Shown piece after piece: positions 48,810 through 57,475 of a stretch of DNA of 62,851 bases. The stretch is from assembly GCA_015655545.1 (NCBI GenBank), contig JAATET010000003.1:1-62851 (forward strand), in the 5' to 3' direction. The notes below the pieces were generated by a model. The model ran no database searches and had not been told where the DNA came from. It saw only the letters and a list, made by a program, of their open reading frames with translations. Source of the DNA: Chthoniobacterales bacterium. GTDB lineage: Bacteria > Verrucomicrobiota > Verrucomicrobiia > Chthoniobacterales > JAATET01. The first letter of the stretch is position 1. Each line of letters begins with the position of its first letter. A program made the translations under genes and the position numbers.

Positions 48810-49666
48810 ACGCGCCCGCCCTCCTTCAAGCCAACGCCCTCGGCTATCGCGTCGGCCGCATTCCGTTGGTCGTCGATGCCGATCTTGGATTGTCCGGCGG
48901 CGAGGTCGTCGCGGTGCTCGGTCCGAACGGTGCGGGCAAGTCCACGCTGCTCAAGCTCCTCTGCGGCCTGTTCGCGCCCTCGAGCGGGATGGTCCGCTTC
49001 GATGGATGCCCGCTGGCCGCATGGCTCCGGCGGGAGCTTGCGGTGCGCCGCGCAGTCCTGCCGCAGCATTCCGTCGTGCCGTTCGATTTCACCGCCGGGG
49101 AGATCGTCGCTCTCGGGCGGTCGCCGCATCGGGACATCCGGTGGCAGCGCCCGATGGTGCTGCGGGCCATGGAGCGGTGCGAATGCGCGCATCTCGCCGG
49201 GCGGGTGTTGCGTACGCTTTCAGGGGGAGAAATGCAGCGCGTGCAACTGGCCCGCGTCCTTGTGCAGATCGGGCTCGGCGAGGGTTCGGCCCCATCGGCG
49301 CTTCTGCTCGACGAACCGGTATCGAGCCTCGACCCCGCGCACCAGCACGCCGCTCTTGTCCTGGCCCGTGAGATGGCGGCGGCCGGCGTAGCCGTATTCG
49401 TCATCCTGCACGACCTGAACCTTGCTGCCCAATACGCCAGCCGGATTGTCCTGATGAAATCGGGACGGATCGTCGCCCAGGGCCTCCCCGAGGAGATCCT
49501 GACCCCAGGCATGATTTCGTCGGTTTTCGACGTGCAGGCGCATGTCTCCGCCAATCCGCTCACGGGCGGACTGGCAATTTTCGTAAAACCCCGCTCGGGA
49601 AACGCGCAAGACGGCGCAAATCATTCACAACCGGGCGGCAGCGGAGGACGTGCCCAACATGCATAA
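48806..49666 (+). CDS. hmuV: Haem-type ABC importer, ATPase (HmuV-like)
   Basis: 286 residues from ATG 48806. Complete ABC ATPase: Walker A GPNGAGKST (~residue 40), Q-loop region PQHSVVPFDFTAGEIVALGR, signature LSGGEMQRVQLARVLVQIG, Walker B LLLDEPVSSLDPAHQ, and H-loop LHDLNLAAQYA. The VxxGRxPH pattern in the Q-loop helix is typical of HmuV. It ends the cluster; the tail (last ~25 residues) is polar and variable. Confidence 0.88.
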   Translation: MNAPALLQANALGYRVGRIPLVVDADLGLSGGEVVAVLGPNGAGKSTLLKLLCGLFAPSSGMVRFDGCPLAAWLRRELAVRRAVLPQHSVVPFDFTAGEIVALGRSPHRDIRWQRPMVLRAMERCECAHLAGRVLRTLSGGEMQRVQLARVLVQIGLGEGSAPSALLLDEPVSSLDPAHQHAALVLAREMAAAGVAVFVILHDLNLAAQYASRIVLMKSGRIVAQGLPEEILTPGMISSVFDVQAHVSANPLTGGLAIFVKPRSGNAQDGANHSQPGGSGGRAQHA

Positions 49667-50007
49667 CGATCCCCCTTTCGCCATAGAGAGCCTCTTGAAT
49701 CGTTCATAAAGGGAGCTTGACCATCTCCTATAGAACGATGCCTCCTAACCGCGCTGAAATTCCGCTACAGCGGCTCTCAAACTCACCGACTCTATTAAAA
49801 ATAACCGACTTTATTTTTTTCAGACAAAATTCCACAAATTCTGTGTAATTGGAATAGAGTTTGCGCGGCAAGCGGTTTTCCTTCTCTGTAGCTTCTCCGT
49901 TTTTTTTAATTAAAGTTTGCACTTTTTAATTAAAGTTTACACGCCCGTCTCGGAACGATTCTTGCCGACTCCCGAACAATGACTATTTCGGCGACTCCAC
50001 GATATAC
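49667..50007. other. AT-rich intergenic stretch at the left end of the Tn7-like element
   Basis: About 340 bp without a convincing gene. Composition changes abruptly from GC-rich to AT-rich. It holds two near-identical 20-bp direct repeats and a third related copy, and short repeats (ACCGACT, near 49788 and 49804). A 64-codon frame on the minus strand overlaps the repeats and is not believed to be a gene. Confidence 0.55.
49842..49942. repeat. Left-end repeat array (TnsB-site-like)
   Basis: TTTTTAATTAAAGTTTGCAC (49903-49922) is followed at once by a 19/20 identical copy (49923-49942). A weaker relative, TGTGTAATTGG...AGTTTGCG, starts at 49842. These have the same orientation and match the inverted copies at the glmS end, as expected for transposase-binding sites. 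Confidence 0.65.
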
Positions 50008-50409
50008 TCATGCCCCGTGAGTGGCGGCCCTTTGGCTGAGTTGACGATCAAAGGCCGCACCCAAAGGAGTTTTATCAACATCAGGCTGGGGCCGTGTCTG
50101 TGACGTCGCCAGTGACCTCTCCGCCAATGTGGACGCACGGTCACATGCTCTTTTTCGGGATTGATACTGCTCCCGAATTTCCACCACTCCTGGACAGAGC
50201 GACCACAAGTGGAACCAGTGCAGTTCATTGTTGCTCAAGAGATGATGATTCCGGTCGCCGAAAATGCTCGGCACTCGATGGCGGATTCCACCTCGACGCG
50301 CGTCACGGACGGTCAGCCACGGCCTGTAGTATGCTCCTGCGCCTTGGCCGCGCCTCTGCTTGATACGGCGGGCAACCTCCACAGCGTAATCTTTTTTTCG
50401 ACGTTTCAT
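50008..50409 (-). pseudogene. tnsA: Truncated tnsA (Tn7 transposase endonuclease subunit), N-terminal part
   Basis: From ATG 50409, residues 1-~75 match TnsA: VARRIKQRRGQGAGAYYRPW, then LTV, RHRVPSIFGDRNHHLLSNNE and VVEIREQYQS. The first catalytic acid is present (Glu62; Glu63 in Tn7 as I recall). After IREQYQS the sequence stops resembling TnsA, and the catalytic Asp and Lys further on are absent, so the nuclease cannot work. Divergent from the xre gene. Confidence 0.78.
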
Positions 50410-50568
50410 TAAGCAATCGTGAACTCCGCATTGCACAATAATCCTGAAGATGATATCTCTCGTTCACACCGAAAGTCTGTGAAAAAACAAATCAGCCTCA
50501 GCCACATGATCCTGTATCTCATGGAAACAAAGAATACATAAAGGGACAAAGTTAAGCAATACAAAACT
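50410..50568. promoter_or_regulatory. Divergent xre / tnsA control region
   Basis: 159 bp between two divergent starts, AT-rich. It includes AATACATAAAGGGACAAAG, with an AAAGGGA ribosome-site-like stretch some 25 bp ahead of xre. The XRE protein is the likely repressor of both directions, as in related mobile elements. No clear palindrome was found. Confidence 0.4.
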
Positions 50569-50910
50569 ATGAAACCGATCCCCGCAGACCAGATCAGCCT
50601 CTATGTCGCTATCGGAAATCGCATCGTAGACCGGAGGAAGGAACTGGGGCTTTCTCAACGCGAAGTCGCGGAGCGGATGGGCGTCACTCCGCCGAGTTTG
50701 GCGAATGTCGAGGCGGGGAGGCAGCGTCTTCTAGTGAACACGCTGGTCGACATCGCCAGAATTCTGAACCTAAGTCCGGGAGAGTTGATCGAGGGCGCTG
50801 AATTTCAGCGCTTGGAAGGACTCAACGCAGAAGACGCCACCCTGATTCGTCAGTTCTGCGGGTTTATCCGCTTCGCTCGAGTGGGAGAACGGAGTTCGAC
50901 CCCGACGTGA
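50569..50910 (+). CDS. XRE-family transcriptional regulator of the Tn7-like element
   Basis: A 113-residue protein with an HTH_3 domain: RIVDRRKELGLSQREVAERM, then GVTPPSLANVEAGRQRLLVN and ILNLSPGELIEG. It is complete and has ordinary codon use. The last 61 bp overlap the 3' end of tnsD on the other strand (convergent). It probably controls expression of the transposition genes. Confidence 0.85.
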   Translation: MKPIPADQISLYVAIGNRIVDRRKELGLSQREVAERMGVTPPSLANVEAGRQRLLVNTLVDIARILNLSPGELIEGAEFQRLEGLNAEDATLIRQFCGFIRFARVGERSSTPT

Positions 50911-52487
50911 GTGATTTCCGGAGCGATCGCCTGCGGAGTGAAATCCCAGATCGTCTCGAAATTTCGATCAATCGCCGTCTCTAGAAGCAGCCGCACGCGC
51001 GGACGCCATTCGCAGTAGTACCAAAGGCGGGCTCTCGAACACAAAAACCCGCTGAGGGCAAGCGCGAGCCTGCCAAGATCCTTGCGCTTACACAGAGCTC
51101 TTCCATTCTCTCCCAGCACACGTCGTCCGCGACCAACGCGAAATAAGATGGAATCGGTTGCCAGACTTTCCGGTACAAAGGCCGGGCCTCGTGAAACCTC
51201 CAGTCGCTTGAGTTTTGACAGCGCCAAGCGAGATGATCTCCCGCTTCTCAAGCATTTGACAACAGTTTCACCTTTGCGCCGGAACGGATTGCAAACGGGG
51301 GATACTTCCCAAACCCTATGGAGAGCCTTTATCCGCTCTTGTTTCTCGTCTGCAGAGAGAGGTGTGTCTTCAATACGTCGCTTTCGTAGGTGGCCACCGA
51401 CTGCAGCCGCGTAGGATCCGCCGCCCCGCATCATCTTGCGCTCTCTATCACTAGCTGGCTGGCAGTCACCAAAACGGCCGAGTGCAATCGCCGATTCGAA
51501 ACCGAAAGTCGGGCTCTCGAGGCTCTCTCGATGGAGGATTTGGCCTTCACAGAGCGGGTTAACGTTCGCTGCCCCAGAAGGCATGCGGCTCATTGCCTCC
51601 TCGATCGACCAACCCAATGCCCTGCAAACAAGCAAATGGTTGACCGGTGAAAGCGTCCACACACTCAAGGCGGTATCGTCGAAGAAACGGCCGAACCAAC
51701 CTTCGATTACTTCGTATACAAGGTTGCCCCGCACCCCCCAGATCTCCTGGCAGTCTCGCTTCAATACCGAGAGGGCCGAAAGTTTGTTGTGGGAGGCAAA
51801 GAATCGTTCGCGGTGAGCAATAATCAAATTCGCGTAACCGTTCACAAATCTGCATTTTTCCAGCAACCACAGGACGCCGTGGCTCAAGTATTGCGCCAAG
51901 CCACTCCCGATGGCATTTGGAGCCGCATGGCATTCCGCACCTCGGACCGTTTCCTCCAGCGTTAGATATTGATTAAAAATCAAAGATCCATCGAGTGTCG
52001 GAAATGTCCTCAGAGGCTCCGCGGGATGACGGGGACAGAAATCGATGCCGAGAAGAAAGTGCTCCCGACGCCAATATCCAACCTGATGCTCTGATCGATC
52101 ACAAGCCATGCATTCGGCGCAGAATCGAAAAGGTAACTCGCCACCCAATACGTCACTACGCAGTTTCGAAATGGGTCCGGACTTCTCCACCATGAGACCG
52201 CCGATGGCCTGAAACGCTAGATCAATACCCAAAAACGGAAAGTAGAACGGTCCTGGCGAGTGATTCAGGATCAGCTCTGCGTGCGTATAAGTATGCCCTG
52301 GCGGCATCAACTGTTCGAAAACAGTGATAGGATACAAATGTGCTCGGGCCGCATTTCCGAAGACTTTCGGCAGCCATTTCGCACCGGTTTCTCCCGAGCG
52401 CCGGGTCCTCGCAACCGCGCTGAACAGCAACTCACCAGGAAGCAGGTCCTTGATCGACCCAAGTCGGCCTCGCACTCGATTTTGCAC
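50850..52487 (-). CDS. tnsD: TnsD/TniQ-family target-site protein
   Basis: A 545-residue protein: TniQ domain at the N-terminus with a CCCH zinc finger, C123 and C126 (FCAECMACD) and C151 and H154 (IDFCPRHP). In Tn7 TnsD, as I recall, these are C124, C127, C152 and H155. It is longer than TniQ (~400) and near TnsD (~508), in keeping with direct recognition of glmS. Intact reading frame. It starts 33 bp from the right-end repeats. Confidence 0.88.
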   Translation of the reverse strand: MQNRVRGRLGSIKDLLPGELLFSAVARTRRSGETGAKWLPKVFGNAARAHLYPITVFEQLMPPGHTYTHAELILNHSPGPFYFPFLGIDLAFQAIGGLMVEKSGPISKLRSDVLGGELPFRFCAECMACDRSEHQVGYWRREHFLLGIDFCPRHPAEPLRTFPTLDGSLIFNQYLTLEETVRGAECHAAPNAIGSGLAQYLSHGVLWLLEKCRFVNGYANLIIAHRERFFASHNKLSALSVLKRDCQEIWGVRGNLVYEVIEGWFGRFFDDTALSVWTLSPVNHLLVCRALGWSIEEAMSRMPSGAANVNPLCEGQILHRESLESPTFGFESAIALGRFGDCQPASDRERKMMRGGGSYAAAVGGHLRKRRIEDTPLSADEKQERIKALHRVWEVSPVCNPFRRKGETVVKCLRSGRSSRLALSKLKRLEVSRGPAFVPESLATDSILFRVGRGRRVLGENGRALCKRKDLGRLALALSGFLCSRARLWYYCEWRPRVRLLLETAIDRNFETIWDFTPQAIAPEITHVGVELRSPTRAKRINPQN

Positions 52488-52519
52488 CGGAGTCGTTTAT
52501 CGGCTCGTCACAAAAGCAG

Positions 52520-52604
52520 GCCAATCTTGAATTACAAAATGGCTAAACTTGAATTACAGAGCCAATCCTGAATTACAAAAGCCACACTGATTTACCTTTC
52601 GACA
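52520..52604. repeat. Right-end repeat array (TnsB-site-like), glmS side
   Basis: GCCAATCTTGAATTACAAAA (52520-52539) and GCCAATCCTGAATTACAAAA (52561-52580) differ at one base; the copy between them (52541-52560) keeps the core CTTGAATTACA. Spacing is ~20 bp. Read in reverse (TTTTGTAATTCAAG...) they match the left-end units (TTTTTAATTAAAG...). The element may end at ACA 52602-52604. Confidence 0.72.
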
Positions 52605-52623
52605 AAAATTCGGACAGCGGGCG

Positions 52624-54471
52624 CTATTCCACGGTTACGCTTTTCGCGAGATTTCGCGGCTTGTCCACGTCGCGGCCGAGCTCGACGGCGATATGATAGG
52701 CGAGGAGTTGAAGCGGGATGACCATAAGGATCGGCGTGAGGAAATCGGGAGCCTCGGGCACGAGAATCACGTCGTCCGCGACTTGGGCGAGCCGGTCGTC
52801 GCCCTCCGTGCCGATCGCGATCACCGGGCCTTTGCGGGCTTTGACTTCTTCGATGTTGCTTAGATTTTTTTCGAAGACGGCGTCGCGGGGCGCGATGAAA
52901 ACCGAGGGCGTTGATTCATCGATCAGGGCGATCACGCCGTGCTTGAGCTCCGCGCTCGGATGCGCCGAGGCCGCGATATAGCTCGTCTCCTTGACCTTGA
53001 GCGCGCCTTCGAGAGCGATGGGGTAATTGAATTGCCGGCCCATGAAGAGCATCACTTTCGACTGCGCGTATTTTTTGGCGATGCGCGCGATCCGGTCGTT
53101 CAGCTCGAGCACTTTCGCGACCTTGTCCGGCATCTTCTCGAGCTCGCGGATGATGTTCAGCCCTTCGCTGTGCGAAAGGTGCGTGATGCGGCCGAGCAGG
53201 AGGGCGACCAGCGACTGCACGACGAGCTGCGAGGTGAAGGATTTCGTGGCCGCGACGCCGATCTCGGGGCCGGCGTGCATGTAGACGCCGCCGTCGTTTT
53301 CGCGCGCGATGGTCGAGCCGACGTTGTTGCAGATGCCGAGCGTGCGGTGACCCTTGCGCTGGCATTCGCGGAGCGCGGCCAGCGTATCGGCGGTCTCGCC
53401 GCTCTGGCTGATGACGAAGACGAGCGTGTCTTTGGGAACGGGAAGATTGCGGTAGCGCAGCTCGCTCGCGAATTCGCACTCGACGGGAATGTGCGCGAGC
53501 GTCTCGATCATGTATTCGCCGACCATGCCCGCGTGGAGCGCGGTGCCGCAGCCGCTGATCACGATGCGCTCGACATCGCGGAGCTCGGCATTGGACATCT
53601 CGAGTCCGCCTAGCTTCGCGGTTCCTTCCTCGGGAGCGAGGCGTCCGCGCATGGCGTCCCTCACCGTGCGCGGCTGTTCGAAGATTTCCTTGAGCATGTA
53701 GTGCGGGTAATCGCCCTTGCTCACGTCCTTCTCGCTGAATTCGACCTGGCTGATCACGTAGCCGGCGCCATCGCCCTGCAAGGTCGTGATCTGGAACCCC
53801 TCGGCGTCGAGCGCGACGATTTCGTAGTCCTTGAGATACACGACATCGCGCGTATGGCTCACCATGGCGGCGGCGTCGCTCGCGAGCAGATTTTCCTCCT
53901 TGCCGATGCCGAGCACGAGCGGGCTGCCGCGGCGCGCGCCGATGATCACGCCGGGGACGTCCTCATGGATAAAGGCGATGCCATACGTGCCGATCACCTG
54001 GAGAAGAGCCGCGCGGAGCGCCTCGACGAGCCGGCCCTTCGAGCGCTCTTTCAAACGGTCGAACTCGCGACCGATCAGGTGCGCGAGCACTTCGGTGTCG
54101 GTCTGCGATTTGAAAAAATGGCCGTCGATTTCCAGCGCGGCGCGGAGCTCGAGGTAGTTCTCGATCACGCCGTTGTGGACGAGCGCGAGTTTGCCCGAGC
54201 GGTCGAAATGCGGATGGGCGTTTTCCCGCGTGACCGAGCCGTGCGTGGCCCAGCGCGTGTGGCAGATGCCGGTTTGCCCATGAATCGGCTCCTCGGCGAC
54301 GAGTTTCTCGAGCTCGGCGATGCGGCCCACGGCTTTGCGGACGGCGAGTCCGGAGCCGTTCAGCGTGGCCATGCCCGCGGAGTCGTAGCCGCGATATTCG
54401 AGCCGCTTCAAACCCTGGAGCAGCGCCTGCGGCGCCTCCGCTTTGCCTACGTATCCGACGATTCCACACAT
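52624..54471 (-). CDS. glmS: Glutamine-fructose-6-phosphate aminotransferase (GlmS)
   Basis: A 615-residue enzyme starting UDP-GlcNAc synthesis. N-terminal glutaminase with catalytic Cys2 (MCGIVGYVGKAEAP), and two SIS sugar-isomerase domains (VISQSGETADTLAAL; MGRQFNYPIALEGALKVKET). The C-terminus NLAKSVTVE is the standard end, so the Tn7-like element lies outside the coding sequence. Divergent from glgC with ~175 bp between; no glmS ribozyme is seen there. Confidence 0.96.
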   Translation of the reverse strand: MCGIVGYVGKAEAPQALLQGLKRLEYRGYDSAGMATLNGSGLAVRKAVGRIAELEKLVAEEPIHGQTGICHTRWATHGSVTRENAHPHFDRSGKLALVHNGVIENYLELRAALEIDGHFFKSQTDTEVLAHLIGREFDRLKERSKGRLVEALRAALLQVIGTYGIAFIHEDVPGVIIGARRGSPLVLGIGKEENLLASDAAAMVSHTRDVVYLKDYEIVALDAEGFQITTLQGDGAGYVISQVEFSEKDVSKGDYPHYMLKEIFEQPRTVRDAMRGRLAPEEGTAKLGGLEMSNAELRDVERIVISGCGTALHAGMVGEYMIETLAHIPVECEFASELRYRNLPVPKDTLVFVISQSGETADTLAALRECQRKGHRTLGICNNVGSTIARENDGGVYMHAGPEIGVAATKSFTSQLVVQSLVALLLGRITHLSHSEGLNIIRELEKMPDKVAKVLELNDRIARIAKKYAQSKVMLFMGRQFNYPIALEGALKVKETSYIAASAHPSAELKHGVIALIDESTPSVFIAPRDAVFEKNLSNIEEVKARKGPVIAIGTEGDDRLAQVADDVILVPEAPDFLTPILMVIPLQLLAYHIAVELGRDVDKPRNLAKSVTVE

Positions 54472-54645
54472 GAGACCGGAAATGATCCACGGATTGGGGC
54501 GATTTACACAGAATTAATTTCGAGGAACCGCGCAGACGGCGCATCCATCCGCGATTATCCTGGCAACATCTGCGTTTCCCCCGAAATGCGTGCTGACAAA
54601 GCCAGCCCGGCCTAGCAACATGATCCTCGTTTTTCTCCCAACATC

Positions 54646-55938
54646 ATGTCCGCGCCTTTGATTCCCCCCGCCAGCCGCACCCTGGCCATCATCATGGGCG
54701 GCGGCGCGGGCACGCGACTTTTTCCGCTCACGAAAGAACGCGCGAAGCCCGCCGTCCCGCTCGGCGGCAAATACCGGCTCGTCGACATCCCGATCAGCAA
54801 CTGCCTGAACTCCGGCATTCGCGGGATGTTCGTGCTCACGCAGTTCAACAGCAACTCGCTGCACAGCCACATCAACGCGACCTACAAGTTTGACCATTTC
54901 TCGCCGAGCTTCGTGGAAATTCTTGCCGCCCAGCAGACGCCCGAAGGCTCGCATTGGTATCAGGGCACGGCCGACGCGGTGCGGCAGAACATGCGCTACT
55001 TCCTGCAGCGCCCGTGGGACTATTACATCATCCTCAGCGGCGATCAGCTCTACCGCATGGATTATCGCGACATCCTGCGCCAGCACATCGACAGCGGCTC
55101 GGACATCACGCTCGCGACCATTCCGGTGAATCGCTCGGCGGCCTCGGATTTCGGAATCATGCACACCGACGAGAAACTGCGCGTCGTCCGCTTCGTCGAG
55201 AAGCCAAAGGATCCCGCCGTTCAGGAGACGCTCCGCATTCCTCCCCATCTGCTTGAAACGCTCGGTCACCCGGCTGACGAGGAACTTTACCAGGCCTCGA
55301 TGGGCATCTACGTCTTCAACCGCGACGTGCTCATCGACTGTCTCGACAACGACATGGTCGACTTCGGAAAGAACATCATCCCCACAGCAATCGAGCGGCT
55401 CAATGTCGGCGCCTACATTTTCCAGGGCTATTGGGAGGACATCGGAACGATCCGCGCCTTCTTCGACGCGAATCTCAACCTCGCCGAAGTCAATCCCTCC
55501 TACCACTTCTACGTCGCAGGCAGGCCGACCTACACCCAGCCGCGCTTCCTGCCGGCGAGCATCGTGCGCGGCAGCACCATCGACAGGGCGATCATTTCCG
55601 ACGGCTGCCACATCCTCGACTCGAAGATCGAGAAAAGCCTCATCGGCATCCGCAGCATCGTCCGCTCCGGATCGACCTTGAAAAATACGATCCTCATGGG
55701 CGCCGATTATTACGACGACGACGTGAATGACGCCCCGGTTGGCGCACCGCCCATCGGCATCGGGAAAAACTGCATCATCGACCACGCGATCATCGACAAA
55801 AATGCGCGCATCGGCGACGGAGTGGTGATCACGCCCGAAGGCAAATCGCAGGACGCCGACGGCAGCGGCTACTACGTGCGCGACGGCATCGTCGTCGTCC
55901 CAAAGAACTCCGTGATTGCCCCCGGCACATGGATTTGA
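54646..55938 (+). CDS. glgC: Glucose-1-phosphate adenylyltransferase (GlgC)
   Basis: A 430-residue enzyme making ADP-glucose. N-terminal GGGAGTRLFPLTKERAKPAV, regulatory motif PLGGKYRLVDIPISNCLNS and substrate region VRFVEKPKDP; a C-terminal beta-helix (PASIVRGSTIDRAIISDGCH). Bacterial glycogen synthesis. glgE, 48 kb away in the window, is the other alpha-glucan route, so the organism may hold both. Followed by a lipoprotein gene 50 bp on. Confidence 0.95.
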   Translation: MSAPLIPPASRTLAIIMGGGAGTRLFPLTKERAKPAVPLGGKYRLVDIPISNCLNSGIRGMFVLTQFNSNSLHSHINATYKFDHFSPSFVEILAAQQTPEGSHWYQGTADAVRQNMRYFLQRPWDYYIILSGDQLYRMDYRDILRQHIDSGSDITLATIPVNRSAASDFGIMHTDEKLRVVRFVEKPKDPAVQETLRIPPHLLETLGHPADEELYQASMGIYVFNRDVLIDCLDNDMVDFGKNIIPTAIERLNVGAYIFQGYWEDIGTIRAFFDANLNLAEVNPSYHFYVAGRPTYTQPRFLPASIVRGSTIDRAIISDGCHILDSKIEKSLIGIRSIVRSGSTLKNTILMGADYYDDDVNDAPVGAPPIGIGKNCIIDHAIIDKNARIGDGVVITPEGKSQDADGSGYYVRDGIVVVPKNSVIAPGTWI

Positions 55939-55988
55939 CGAGAGTGGCAGCGATTTTCCGCCGCTCCCGGGGCGGCGCATCCAAGAAC

Positions 55989-56639
55989 ATGACGCCTTTT
56001 CGCACTCCGCTCGCGCTCGCGCTGCTGGCCCTGCTGTCGCTCAGCCTGGGCGGCTGCCTCTTCGACCATCCGCTCACCGGCATCTCCTCGACAAATATCG
56101 ACACCCGCCTGCTCGGCGTCTTCGAGTTCAAGGACGCCGCCAAAGTGGATCCGAAAAAACCTGCGGACACCACTTCGTCTCCGGAGATCGATGACTCGAT
56201 CATAAGCCGCGTGGCCGTGCTGCCACTGGCGCCGAATCGTTACGTGATCTATTACCGCGACTTCGGCAAGAAGCCCGCAAAAGTGGACAAATTCATCGGC
56301 TGGATTTCGCGCGTGGACTCGAATTACTATCTCGCGTTTCGCGACGACACCGAGGGCTCCAACACGTTTGGGCAATACGGCTTCTTCCGCTTCGAGTGGG
56401 AATTCCCCGGCAATATCTTGCTCTACGCGCCCGACTTGAAAGATCTCGAGCATGCCTCGTCCTACCAGCTGCGCGCGGCGGTGCGCAAGCAGCTCAAGGC
56501 CGGCACCCTCTTTCCCTACGCGGCCACCTACTGGAAAAAAATCGCCCGCGTATGGTGGGATCCAGCCGGCGCCGAATCCGGAACAAGCATTCCGAAGGAA
56601 TTCGAGCACGGCACCCTCCGGGAAGATCCGGCCCTGTAG
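55989..56639 (+). CDS. Lipoprotein of unknown function
   Basis: 216 residues from ATG 55989. A lipoprotein signal (LSLSLGGCLFDHPLTG; lipobox LGGC at residue ~21), then a soluble domain with NRYVIYYRDFGKKPAK and SNYYLAFRDDTEGS. No family recognised. The frame is open 60 bp upstream, overlapping the glgC 3' end, but that part has no signal-like feature. Convergent with thiD, 14 bp apart. Confidence 0.75.
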   Translation: MTPFRTPLALALLALLSLSLGGCLFDHPLTGISSTNIDTRLLGVFEFKDAAKVDPKKPADTTSSPEIDDSIISRVAVLPLAPNRYVIYYRDFGKKPAKVDKFIGWISRVDSNYYLAFRDDTEGSNTFGQYGFFRFEWEFPGNILLYAPDLKDLEHASSYQLRAAVRKQLKAGTLFPYAATYWKKIARVWWDPAGAESGTSIPKEFEHGTLREDPAL

Positions 56640-56653
56640 TTCCGACGCCGCGA

Positions 56654-57475
56654 TTATTCGCCCGCGGAGAGCGAATGGCCGAGGATCTCGGTGCGCCCCC
56701 ATCGATGCCGGCGCTCAATCGCCCGCGTGATAAATATCTTCGCCTCGCTCACGGATTCGCGCAGCGCCTTCCCGTGCGCCAGCCCGGTCGCAATCGCCGC
56801 GGAATACGTGCAGCCCGTGCCATGAGGATCGGCGCCGCGAATAAATGGCGCCGCGAATCGCTCGCCCGCGCCGCCGGGCCGCACGAGCACGTCCACCGCC
56901 TCGCGGCCGCGCAAATGGCCGCCCTTGAGCAGGAACGCGACCTGAAATCGATCCGCGAGTTCCGTTCCGGCGACTTCCATTTCCCGGAGTGTTTTCACTT
57001 TTCGTCCGGCCAGCACTTCGAGCTCGCTCAAGTTCGGCGTCACCAACGTCGCGAGCGGAAACAGCGATCGCCGATAGGCGCGCACCGCGCCGGGCTTGAG
57101 CAGCAGATCACCGCTCGACGCGACCATCACGGGATCGACAACGAGAGCGGGCTTTTTTTTCAGCCGGCGCGTCGCATCCAGCAGGGCGTCGACCACGGCC
57201 TCGATGAGGGATTCGGAATACAGCATCCCCGTCTTCACCGCGGCCACGGGAAACGCCTCGAAGCCGAGCCGCACCTGCTCCGCCACGATCGCCGGGCGCA
57301 GCGGCTGGATCATCGAGACCTTGCCCGGCACTTCGGCGACGATGCACGTCACCGCGGTCAGCGCGTATCCGCCGAGCGCGGTGATGGTTTTCGAATCCGC
57401 TTGCAGACCGGCGCCGGCGGAGTTGTCGGAACCGGCGATCGTCAGGACCACCGGCGGAGCGGAAGGGCGGCTCAC
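56654..57475 (-). CDS. thiD: Hydroxymethylpyrimidine/phosphomethylpyrimidine kinase (ThiD)
   Basis: A 273-residue ribokinase-fold enzyme of thiamine synthesis: TIAGSDNSAGAGLQADSKTI near the N-terminus, ALVVDPVMVASSGD, and the C-terminal catalytic GADPHGTGCTYSAAIATGLA. Its ATG overlaps the upstream peptidase stop (ATGA). No other thi gene is in the window. Confidence 0.92.
   Translation of the reverse strand: MSRPSAPPVVLTIAGSDNSAGAGLQADSKTITALGGYALTAVTCIVAEVPGKVSMIQPLRPAIVAEQVRLGFEAFPVAAVKTGMLYSESLIEAVVDALLDATRRLKKKPALVVDPVMVASSGDLLLKPGAVRAYRRSLFPLATLVTPNLSELEVLAGRKVKTLREMEVAGTELADRFQVAFLLKGGHLRGREAVDVLVRPGGAGERFAAPFIRGADPHGTGCTYSAAIATGLAHGKALRESVSEAKIFITRAIERRHRWGRTEILGHSLSAGE

Larger units (their letters stand above)
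49842..52604. mobile_element. Decayed Tn7-like transposon at the glmS attachment site
   Basis: About 2.8 kb lying just past the 3' end of glmS. It contains tnsD/tniQ, an XRE regulator and a 5' fragment of tnsA, bounded by arrays of ~20-bp repeats in inverted orientation. The glmS-side end may be the ACA at 52602-52604, about 20 bp from the glmS stop; Tn7 inserts ~25 bp past it. The left terminus and target duplication could not be fixed. tnsB, tnsC and any cargo are missing. Confidence 0.78.

Noticed and set aside
49728-49922. 64-codon minus-strand frame
   Set aside because: Overlaps the left-end repeat array; AT-rich and without motif.
49842-52604. CRISPR-associated transposon
   Set aside because: TniQ/TnsD is present but there is no Cascade or cas12k, no CRISPR array and no tnsB/tnsC; the site and the protein length fit direct glmS targeting.
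54472-54645. glmS ribozyme in the glmS upstream region
   Set aside because: Only ~175 bp of divergent intergenic DNA, with no ribozyme core visible.
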